Assembly: GCA_903916165.1 (NCBI GenBank)
Contig: CAIWVR010000370.1
Span: forward strand, 1-11,862
Origin: an uncultured Hyphomicrobiales bacterium
GTDB taxonomy: Bacteria; Pseudomonadota; Alphaproteobacteria; Rhizobiales; Beijerinckiaceae
Direction: 5' to 3'
DNA: 11,862 nucleotides
Positions 1 through 6,350 of this stretch are shown one piece after another (the stretch's first letter is position 1; the number at the start of each line of letters is the position of its first letter). The notes beneath the pieces were generated by a model. The model was not told the origin of the DNA, made no database searches, and saw nothing but the letters and a program-made list of their open reading frames with translations. The position numbers and the translations under genes are program-made.

Positions 1-113
1 CTGTTTCACCCATGGCGGAGCTCGCCCAAACAAGCCCTCCAACAAGAGCGAGACGGCTCATAATAGACCGGAAAATAGCACTGTCTTTCTTTTATGAATT
101 TTTCCGGGCGGCC

Positions 114-1142
114 TTACCTGGCCGCGCGCGGCATCCTGGTGGTGTTCTTTTCAATCCACTCCAAAATCCAATCGGCGACCTGGAGATTGTTCGTATCCAT
201 CATCATCATATGCGTATTGCCGCGCACGCCTTTTTCATAGGTGGCAAGAAACGCGCTTTTGCCGCCAAGATTGGCCACTTGCGCAACGGCCTTGCGGCAC
301 TCTTCGTCGCCATTCCAATTGTGATCACCGGCCACATTGAGCCAGGCCAGACGCGTCATCGCCCTGGCTTGATCAGCCGACAAGCCGCAGCCTGAGCGGC
401 CTTCAACGCTGATGAGCGCTTTCACGAGATCTGGACGCGCGAGCGCGGTTTGCGTGCCATAAGTGCCAGATTGCGAATGGACCATGACCATGGAAGGGCC
501 GATCTTATCGAGCAGAGCCACCAGAGCTTGCACGGTTTTCTGCGGTGCCTTCAGCGTCACTTCCGTATTGGGAACGAGCTGGGCCATATATTGATCGAGA
601 TATTTTTGTGGGAATTTTGAATCCGCCCACCATTCATCGGGCTTGGGACCAAAGCGAAAGACGCCCCAGGCACGCTCATAGGTGAATTGAATAATGCCAC
701 CTTTAGGAAGGAGGCTCGCATCACCTTTGGCTTGCGCCTGATTGATCGCTTCAGGGTTCCAGCCCGAACGGGCGCGCCCGGCATGGTCAATCACATAGAC
801 TGTGTAACCCTTGCGCAGAAAATGCTGTTTCCAACCCTCGCGTCCATCCGGGGTTGTGTCATAGGTTTTGCCCGTATGGCCCGAGCCATGCACCATGATC
901 ACCGGCAGCGCCCCGGCCTTGCGCTTTTTGGGCACGGCATATTCAACATACATCTGGTTGGCGATGACGCGACCGGCTGGCGCATCGCCGCCGGGATTTT
1001 CCGAGCGCACCACTTCGCCATTGATGAAGAAGCTTCCCTGATCTTTGAGGGCAGGCGGCTCTATGGCCAAGCCCTGCGACATCAGCGACACAGTCGCCGC
1101 GCAAAAAGACAGCAGGCGGCTGCCAGAAGCCTTGGGCCACAT
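114..1142 (-). CDS. Exported alpha/beta-hydrolase (probable esterase)
   Basis: A 342-residue alpha/beta-hydrolase-fold protein, probably periplasmic and acting on an ester or similar bond; the substrate is unknown. I chose ATG 1142 because GGGGAG lies about 8 bases upstream and the next residues form a signal peptide (basic start, hydrophobic residues about 9-26, likely cut near GLA-IE). A longer in-frame start at 1235 would bury that signal. Visible family features are the oxyanion loop VHGSGHTG (about 84-91), DHAGRARSGW after the next strand (119-128), the nucleophile elbow VHSQSG with Ser223, and a late His311 in GNTHMMMMD. The acid is probably Asp273 (VAGDHNW) or Glu247. The elbow is a degenerate GxSxG, with Val and Ser in the two Gly positions. 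The gene is divergent from the exported amidase, so the two may share an inducer. No clear intrinsic terminator follows the stop. Fold confidence is high, substrate unknown. Confidence 0.88.
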   Translation of the reverse strand: MWPKASGSRLLSFCAATVSLMSQGLAIEPPALKDQGSFFINGEVVRSENPGGDAPAGRVIANQMYVEYAVPKKRKAGALPVIMVHGSGHTGKTYDTTPDGREGWKQHFLRKGYTVYVIDHAGRARSGWNPEAINQAQAKGDASLLPKGGIIQFTYERAWGVFRFGPKPDEWWADSKFPQKYLDQYMAQLVPNTEVTLKAPQKTVQALVALLDKIGPSMVMVHSQSGTYGTQTALARPDLVKALISVEGRSGCGLSADQARAMTRLAWLNVAGDHNWNGDEECRKAVAQVANLGGKSAFLATYEKGVRGNTHMMMMDTNNLQVADWILEWIEKNTTRMPRAAR

Positions 1143-1539
1143 CAGAACATCTCCCCATTGATTTTTATCATCAGGCGAATTCGGCGCCCCTGCGTTTTTT
1201 AGTCCCTCGAGGTTAGCGTCCCCACGGCGCGCCACAAGAGCGCCGCCCTACGACTTTGGTTCATAGATTGGGCTGATCCACACCCATTGAAGGATGCCTC
1301 GTCTGCTCCATCCCTTTTCTGTTCCTGGCATGAGGCCGTGTCCACGCAGATTCCGCGCCCCACGCCTGAGCGTGCCGCAACTTGCGATTGACCCCAAGCC
1401 CGCGCCCGGCTTACCGTCAGCCGTCTGATCAAGCAGGGCTGGGCGTCTCAGAACCCGCTGCAGGACAGTCCCGGAATGGCCTTTCCATTCCCGTGCGGTG
1501 GTCGAGAGAAGGTCTCGACCCGCTTACAAGGAGGAACCT
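1143..1539. other. Divergent intergenic region, no gene seen
   Basis: About 400 bases separate the starts of the two divergent hydrolase genes. The short reading frames here have no plausible start, ribosome-binding site or recognisable protein, so I see no gene. The visible structure is a small inverted repeat CACGC-CTGA-GCGTG (1361-1374) and the two strong hairpins at 1473-1520, listed separately. I could not assign convincing -35/-10 boxes to either gene. The long leader leaves room for a regulator site and a structured 5' UTR. Confidence 0.6.
1473..1520 (+). promoter_or_regulatory. Tandem hairpins in amidase leader with complementary loops
   Basis: Two perfect hairpins lie in tandem. The first is GGAATGG (1473-1479), loop CCTTT, CCATTCC (1485-1491). 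The second is GGTCGAGA (1500-1507), loop GAAGG, TCTCGACC (1513-1520). The two five-base loops are complementary: four Watson-Crick pairs (CCTT with AAGG) plus one U-G wobble, so a kissing interaction is possible. The second hairpin ends 7 bases before AAGGAGG (1528-1534), the amidase ribosome-binding site. The structure is directly visible; a regulatory role in amidase expression is inference. The TGTGGTCG-type palindrome at 1500-1520 could equally be a DNA operator. No U-tract follows, so it is not an intrinsic terminator. Confidence 0.45.
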
Positions 1540-3204
1540 ATGATGCAGCGATCCCGCGCTTTGGCCCTGTCCTTGACGCTGATGGGAGGAACCATTTTGT
1601 CGCAACCTGTATTCGCTGCAGACACAACGTTCAAACTTGAAGAGGCGACGATTGCCGACATTCAGCAGGCGATCTCTTCAGGGTCGCTGACAGGTGCGGC
1701 GCTGGTCCAGCTTTATCTCGATCGCATCGCCGCCTATGACAAGGCCGGACCCAAGATCAATTCGATCATCACCGTCAATCCGAAGGCGAAAGACGAGGCT
1801 GCGGCCCTCGATCTGGAACGTGCCCAGAAGGGTCCGCGCGGACCCCTGCATGGAATTCCGGTGCTGCTCAAGGACAATGTCGACACGTTCGACATGCCGA
1901 CATCGAATGGTTCGGCAATCATGAAGGATGCGATCCCGACCAGGGATGCGCCGATCACAAAGGCGCTTCGTGATGCGGGCGCCATCATCCTCGGCAAGGC
2001 CGCGATGGGAGAATTTGCCGGTGGCAGCTACAATTCGGTCACTGGGCAGACGCTCAATCCGTTTCACCTGAAGCGCAATACGGGTGGCTCAAGCTCAGGC
2101 TCGGGTGCGGCCATCTCGGCCAATTTCGCCGTGCTGGCAATCGGCACCGACACGAGCACGTCGGTGCGTGGTCCTTCAAGCTATACGGGCATTGTCGGCA
2201 TGCGGCCGACGACGGGTTTGATCCCGCGTTCGGGCATTGCGCCAAAAAATCTGAACTTTGACAGCGCAGGCCCCATGGCGCGCAACGTCACCGACATGGC
2301 GCTGATGCTCAATGTCATTGCCATGCGAGACGCCGCTGACCCGCTGAATGTGCAGACCTGGGCGGAACTCGACAAGCGCGATCCTTCGGCAAAGACCGGC
2401 GTGGATTATACGAAAGCGCTTAACCCGAACGCCATCAAGGGCAAGAAATTTGGCATCGCGCGCGATTTGTTTGAGGGCGATCCTGAAATTGTCGCGCTGG
2501 CCGAGAAGGCTGTTGCGGACATCCGCAAGCTTGGTGGCGAAACGGTCGATATCAAATTCGATGCAAACTTCATCGAGAACCACCTGCGCGGCGGCGTCAC
2601 GAAGATGCGTAATCTTTCGGACTATCGTTTCCGCGAAGACTGGGAAAAATATCTGGCTACATTCCCGAGCCCGAAGGTGCCCAAGACAGTCGCCGAATTC
2701 ATCCGCATCTACGAGACGGAAGTGATGAAGTCGTCGCTGCCGGTGGAAGACAGCGTGATGCGTCTGCTCAAGACATCCATGACGACATCAACCTCGGCGC
2801 CGGAATATAAGGAGTTCCTTGAAAAGCTGATGCCGCAATGGGCTGCCGAGAAACTGGCGGTCTTCGAGCGCTACGGGATCGACGCGCTTGTCTTCCCTTA
2901 TGTGCCGACCTTCGCACTGCCCATCAGCAATCCGGCCTACAAGATCGACGATCCGACCTTCGTCAAATCTGAAGCACCTGTGCCGGCCACCATGGGCGGC
3001 TACAGCTCGGTCGGCTTCCCGTCGATCGTCGTTCCGATGGGCTATGGCACGCAGGGACTTCCGATGACAATCACATTCTTCGGCAAGCCTTATGAGGATA
3101 CGAAGGTGCTTGGCTTCGCCTATGCCTACGAGCAGGCGACGAAACACCGCAAGCCTTCCCCCATCGTGCCGCCGCTGAGTGGCGAGTCAATCGTGCGGAA
3201 GTAG
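1540..3204 (+). CDS. Exported amidase-signature family hydrolase
   Basis: A 554-residue amidase-signature enzyme that should hydrolyse a carboxamide to an acid and ammonia or amine; the substrate is unknown. The start at ATG 1540 (or the adjacent ATG 1543) follows AAGGAGG at 1528-1534 with 5-8 bases spacing. A signal peptide follows, with likely cleavage at VFA-AD near residue 27, so the protein is probably periplasmic. The Ser-cisSer-Lys triad is visible: Lys111 in IPVLLKDNVDT, Ser184 in the GGSSSGS loop, and Ser208 in GTDTSTSVRGPSS. The 24-residue spacing between the two serines equals that of FAAH (217/241). The usual GTDxGGS motif is changed to GTDTSTS, which I believe also occurs in a subgroup of exported bacterial amidases. 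The gene is alone on this strand, divergent from the esterase, and converges on the Pht5-like gene. Relatives are often annotated as Asp-tRNA/Glu-tRNA amidotransferase A, which is unlikely here given the export signal and absence of gatB/gatC. Confidence 0.92.
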   Translation: MMQRSRALALSLTLMGGTILSQPVFAADTTFKLEEATIADIQQAISSGSLTGAALVQLYLDRIAAYDKAGPKINSIITVNPKAKDEAAALDLERAQKGPRGPLHGIPVLLKDNVDTFDMPTSNGSAIMKDAIPTRDAPITKALRDAGAIILGKAAMGEFAGGSYNSVTGQTLNPFHLKRNTGGSSSGSGAAISANFAVLAIGTDTSTSVRGPSSYTGIVGMRPTTGLIPRSGIAPKNLNFDSAGPMARNVTDMALMLNVIAMRDAADPLNVQTWAELDKRDPSAKTGVDYTKALNPNAIKGKKFGIARDLFEGDPEIVALAEKAVADIRKLGGETVDIKFDANFIENHLRGGVTKMRNLSDYRFREDWEKYLATFPSPKVPKTVAEFIRIYETEVMKSSLPVEDSVMRLLKTSMTTSTSAPEYKEFLEKLMPQWAAEKLAVFERYGIDALVFPYVPTFALPISNPAYKIDDPTFVKSEAPVPATMGGYSSVGFPSIVVPMGYGTQGLPMTITFFGKPYEDTKVLGFAYAYEQATKHRKPSPIVPPLSGESIVRK

Positions 3205-3209
3205 CAGTG

Positions 3210-3242
3210 AAAAAAAGCAGCGCATGGAGACCATGCGCTGCT
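3210..3242 (-). terminator. Intrinsic terminator for the minus-strand Pht5-like gene
   Basis: A perfect 12-bp stem (3216-3227 with 3231-3242; AGCAGCGCATGG and its complement) closes a 3-base loop. On the minus strand it is followed by seven T residues (the A run at 3210-3216). This is a textbook Rho-independent terminator about 78 bases past the stop of the minus-strand gene ending at 3321. It begins 5 bases after the amidase stop, but the plus strand has no T-run after the stem, so I assign it to the minus strand. Confidence 0.85.
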
Positions 3243-3320
3243 GATGGGTTCCAGAGCCATCGCAAAGATGAAAAGCCACGTCATGTGCGCCGCACAAGAT
3301 GAAAGAAAGCCGATAGGGCT

Positions 3321-4310
3321 TTATTCAGTCCACTGCACGATAGGGGCGAACAGATCGTCGATCGGCCTGGAGGCGGGCAGGAAATGTTGATCCACCAGAT
3401 AGCGCATGAAAGCGGTGAGGATCGGCCTGTTGGCCTTCAGGCCATAAGGCCACGGATCTGGACCCATGAGCTTTTCCATATCGGCCATTTCGTCATATAG
3501 CCAGGGCAGCATCATCTTTTGCGCGCCCGAATATTTCAGATTGCGAATTGCGATCTTTTTCGACTCTTCGCACGCCTTGAAAATACTTTCGGCGACCCAA
3601 GGATGCTCCGCGTAGAAGTCTTCGTGCATCACAAGCGTGTGCATGATCGGATGGAAACCGGTGCGCTGGTAGAAGTCACGCTCCTTTTCCCGATAGTCCG
3701 GGAACAGGCGCACGACATTGTGGCCGCGATCAAAGGAATTTGGCCGACGCGCGCCGAAATAGGCATCGATCTTGCCCGCTTCAAGCAGATTGTTCAGCGT
3801 CTGATCTTCCGGGATGAGTTCGAGCGAAACGTCCTGGAGCGGCCGCAGATCCATCTCGTCGTCTGCCGGTCGTGGATCGTTGACACCGCCCTCAACCCAG
3901 TGGATCGTGTCAAGGTTGACGCCGTAATCGTCTTGCAAGATGCCCCGCACCCAGACGCCCGCCGTCTGGCGGTATTCCTGCACGCCGACGCGCTTGCCTT
4001 CGAGATCCTTTGGCGATTTGATGCCGGAGTTCTTGTTGATGAATATATAGCCGTGCCGGAATACGCGCGAGGGAAAGACCGGGATCGCGATGTAGGGAAA
4101 CTCGTTGCGGCTGCGCATGATCATGTAATGCGCAAGCGACATTTCCGCTATATCGAACGAACGCGTCTTGATCATCCGCGCGAAGATCTCGGGCGAGGAC
4201 TGGATTCCAAGATAGCGAAGCGCGATTCCCTCGGGCTGGATGTGCCCTTGTGACAGAGCTTCCATACGGTCGTAAGGGCCGCAAGCCATAGTGATCGGCA
4301 AACGTGTCAT
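3321..4310 (-). CDS. 4,5-dihydroxyphthalate decarboxylase-like / NMT1-type protein
   Basis: A 329-residue protein of the family containing 4,5-dihydroxyphthalate decarboxylase (Pht5) and many uncharacterised proteins called ABC solute-binding proteins. Visible family features are an early GPYDR (11-15), FDIAEMSLAHYM (52-63), FPYIAIPVFPSRVFRHG (71-87), the DLEGKRVGVQEYRQTAGVWVRG block (102-123), and WVEGGVND (138-145). There is no signal peptide: the N-terminus is MTRLPITMACGPYD, so a cytoplasmic enzyme fits better than a periplasmic receptor. A GTG at 4322 is an alternative start, but a -10 box at 4338-4343 would leave it only about 9 bases of leader, so I prefer ATG 4310. It is transcribed divergently from the Rieske oxygenase, which suggests the same pathway, perhaps decarboxylating a dihydroxylated aromatic acid. 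The exact substrate cannot be read from sequence. Confidence 0.85.
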   Translation of the reverse strand: MTRLPITMACGPYDRMEALSQGHIQPEGIALRYLGIQSSPEIFARMIKTRSFDIAEMSLAHYMIMRSRNEFPYIAIPVFPSRVFRHGYIFINKNSGIKSPKDLEGKRVGVQEYRQTAGVWVRGILQDDYGVNLDTIHWVEGGVNDPRPADDEMDLRPLQDVSLELIPEDQTLNNLLEAGKIDAYFGARRPNSFDRGHNVVRLFPDYREKERDFYQRTGFHPIMHTLVMHEDFYAEHPWVAESIFKACEESKKIAIRNLKYSGAQKMMLPWLYDEMADMEKLMGPDPWPYGLKANRPILTAFMRYLVDQHFLPASRPIDDLFAPIVQWTE

Positions 4311-4337
4311 CGGCTGTCCCACAATGTGTTGACCCCC

Positions 4338-4365
4338 AGATTAGGGCCCGGCACCCCCCTGTCAA
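4338..4365 (-). promoter_or_regulatory. Sigma70-type promoter for the Pht5-like gene
   Basis: On the minus strand TTGACA (4365-4360) is followed after 16 bases by TAATCT (4343-4338). The -35 is a perfect consensus and the -10 is close. A transcription start near 4331 would give a leader of about 20 bases before ATG 4310, which fits. Confidence 0.65.
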
Positions 4366-4375
4366 CCGCATTGAC
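4361..4375. promoter_or_regulatory. Dyad between the two -35 boxes, candidate operator
   Basis: GTCAA-CCGCA-TTGAC is an inverted repeat with 5-base arms and a 5-base centre. It is formed by the two -35 elements of the divergent promoters. A regulator bound here would affect both genes at once. The arms may be symmetric only because both are -35 consensus sequences, so an operator role is tentative. Confidence 0.35.
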
Positions 4376-4399
4376 GCGCTTGGGCGATTGGCCAATGAT
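4371..4399 (+). promoter_or_regulatory. Candidate promoter for the Rieske oxygenase operon, with palindrome over -10
   Basis: TTGACG (4371-4376) is followed after 17 bases by AATGAT (4394-4399), a moderate -10. Transcription would start near 4406, about 24 bases before ATG 4430. The perfect 10-bp palindrome ATTGGCCAAT (4387-4396) overlaps the -10 and is a plausible repressor site. The promoter match is fair, and the operator role is inference. Confidence 0.5.
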
Positions 4400-4429
4400 C
4401 ATGCACACGAGCGGTGGACGTCAGGTGGC

Positions 4430-5665
4430 ATGATGAGCGACGCGCAGTGAACAGATGATTATTCGAGCATTCCCTTCCGGGTCTATACCGATCCCGAAGT
4501 CTATGCGCGCGAGCAGCAGACAATCTTTCGTGGGCCGACGTGGAATTTCCTTGGCCTGGCGTGCGAAATCCCCAATCCGGGCGATTACAAGAACACTTGG
4601 GTCGGCGACGCGCCAGTGATCATGGTGCGCGCCGAGGACGGTTCGATCAACGCCGTGGTGAACCGGTGCAGTCACAAAGGCGCATTGGTCTGCTACAAGC
4701 CGCGCGGCAATATACGTGAATTCGTATGCGTTTATCACAATTGGACATATGATCTCGCCGGCCGGCTGACCGGCATTGCATTTCGCAAGGGCGTGGACGG
4801 CAAGGGCGGTTTGGCGGCCGATTTCGACATGAGCGGGCATGCGTTGGAGCGGCTGCGTGTCGAGACCTATTGTGGGCTGGTGATGGGAACGTTCAGCGAC
4901 AAGACGCCGCCTTTCGCAAGCTATATCGGGGCCGAACTCACCGGCAACATTGATCGCGTCTTTATCAAACCACTCAAGGTACTTGGTTATCACAGCCAGA
5001 TTTTGCCGAACAATTGGAAGCTTTACGCCGAGAACAACAAGGATTCCTATCACGCCAGCCTGTTGCATGTCTTCCACAACACGTTTGGCGTGGTGCGGCC
5101 AAATATGGGTGGCGGCGTCAAAATCTCGCCGGACGGATGGCATCACCTCAGCTACACGGTGCGCAATGCCAATTCGAATGACGCCGTCAAAAGCGAGCAG
5201 GTTCGTTCGTTGAAGGAGTCCTATCGGCTGAACGACGTGCGCATGATGGAGCACAAGCTCGAACTTGGGGATCTGACAACCAATGCGATCCAGACGATCT
5301 TTCCCACGCTGGTGGTCCAGCAGATCCTGAATGCGCTGGCTGTCCGTCAGCTTGTGCCCAAGGGACCCGATCAAAGTGAATTGCTGTGGACCGTGCTGGG
5401 CTTCGAGGATGACGATGCCGACATGCAGGAGCTTCGTTTGCAGGTGAACAATCTCGTGGGACCTGCTGGACTGATCTCGATGGAAGATGGTTGCGTTGGC
5501 GGCTGGGTGCAGCGCGCCGCTTATGCCGACCCTGACGCCCGCACCGTGATGCCGATGGGCGGAACCAGCATTGAGGCGATCGAAGGCTCACGTGTTACCG
5601 AGGCGGCAGTGCGCGGATTCTGGAAAGGTTGGACCGATTGCATGACGCCGGGGGAGGGGGCATGA
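4430..5665 (+). CDS. Rieske ring-hydroxylating oxygenase alpha subunit (AndAc/NagG-like), in-frame TGA at codon 7
   Basis: Large subunit of a Rieske non-heme iron oxygenase that inserts O2 into an aromatic ring. It resembles anthranilate 1,2-dioxygenase AndAc and salicylate 5-hydroxylase NagG. Counting from ATG 4430, the Rieske ligands are Cys80/His82 and Cys100/His103 (CxH-x17-CxxH). The catalytic domain has bridging Asp205, Fe ligands His208 and His213 (KDSYHASLLH), and probable third ligand Asp353 in SMEDG. The TIFPTLVVQQILN and LVPKGPD segments are AndAc-like. Homology runs back to the codons just after 4450 (DDYSSIPFRVYTDPEVY), so the natural start is ATG 4430 or 4433, with AGGTGG just upstream. 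The frame then reads MMSDAQ and hits TGA at 4448-4450. No ATG, GTG or TTG occurs in frame before GTG 4616, which would remove the first Rieske strands and has no ribosome-binding site. The gene is therefore mutated, misread at one base, or expressed by readthrough or a rare start. The stop overlaps the beta-subunit start by 4 bases. Confidence 0.9.
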
Positions 5666-6153
5666 CGGATTTGGCTCCAGAGGTTTCGCCCGCACTGCAT
5701 ATGGAGGTCTCCGAACTCTACGCTCGTTATGCGGAATGTCTCGACGATGGACGCTTCGAGGACTGGCCGTCGTTTTTCGCCGCCCATGCGACCTATCGCG
5801 TCACAACGCGCGAGAACCAGGATGCCGGGCTGCCATTGTCAATGATCTATTGTAACGGGCGCGGCATGATGCAAGATCGCATCTCTGCGCTTCGCATGGC
5901 GAATATTTATGAGCCGCATGTTTATTGTCACATGACCAGCGGGGTGCGCGTGGAATCGCACAACGGCCCTGACGTGACGGTGCGCAGCGCCTTCAGTGTG
6001 ATCAGGACCATGACAGAAGGGGCATCATCTGTTTTTGCGTGCGGACGCAGTTTTGATGTTCTGACACGCGAAAGCGGCATGCTGCTATTTCGTCAGCGTC
6101 TCCTGGTTCTCGATTCACGGCAAATCCACACGCTTCTGGTGATCCCGCTCTAG
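5662..6153 (+). CDS. Ring-hydroxylating oxygenase beta subunit (AndAd-like)
   Basis: A 163-residue small subunit of the Rieske oxygenase. It has the SnoaL/NTF2-like fold, has no cofactor, and would pack with the alpha subunit in a hexamer. The N-terminal helix pattern (VSELYARYAECLDDGRFEDW, about 16-35), the YRVTTREN segment (45-52), the central NIYEPHVYCHMTSGVRV (81-97) and the late FRQRLLVLDSRQIHTLL are typical. The start at ATG 5662 overlaps the alpha stop as ATGA and follows a purine-rich GGGGGAGGGGG (5650-5660), so translation is probably coupled to the alpha gene. No ferredoxin or reductase gene follows, so electrons must come from partners encoded elsewhere or from shared housekeeping proteins. 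Confidence 0.92.
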   Translation: MTDLAPEVSPALHMEVSELYARYAECLDDGRFEDWPSFFAAHATYRVTTRENQDAGLPLSMIYCNGRGMMQDRISALRMANIYEPHVYCHMTSGVRVESHNGPDVTVRSAFSVIRTMTEGASSVFACGRSFDVLTRESGMLLFRQRLLVLDSRQIHTLLVIPL

Positions 6154-6177
6154 GCGGTCGTGGATGGAGGCGGAAGC

Positions 6178-6333
6178 TTGGGGCCCGCGTGTGATGGCTG
6201 CGATGTGGCGATGGATGGCAAGCTGAAGATCAGCGACGCCATTGACGGGGCTCCGGGCGAAGACGCCGTGCTGTATTGGTCACGAAATCGCGACGGTGTT
6301 CTGCGCGGTCCGGTCTTAATTTCTCAGGCCTGA
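6178..6333 (+). CDS. Possible small ORF after the oxygenase genes (51 residues)
   Basis: In the same frame as the beta subunit, past its TAG, the sequence stays open to TGA 6331. About two thirds of its third codon positions are G or C, as in a real gene of this genome. A TTG at 6178 lies 7 bases after GGAGG (6166-6170); GTG 6160 and ATG 6211 are other possible starts. The predicted peptide contains CDGCDVAMDGKLKISDAI and ends GVLRGPVLISQA. I recognise no family. It may be a small accessory protein, the remnant of a longer gene, or chance. Confidence 0.3.
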   Translation: MGPACDGCDVAMDGKLKISDAIDGAPGEDAVLYWSRNRDGVLRGPVLISQA

Positions 6334-6350
6334 TCCATCATATTGCTGGC

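Noticed and set aside
60-113. Inverted repeat CCGGAAAA (68-75) / TTTTCCGG (100-107) after the hydrolase stop as a terminator
   Set aside because: The stem is only 8 bp with half A/T pairs, the loop is 24 bases, and no T-run follows on the minus strand.
1199-1432. Small minus-strand frame in the divergent gap
   Set aside because: It has no recognisable motif or ribosome-binding site, its composition is not protein-like, and it overlaps the hydrolase leader.
4421-5374. Long minus-strand frame opposite the oxygenase alpha gene
   Set aside because: It is an antisense shadow; the plus frame carries the Rieske and iron-site motifs.
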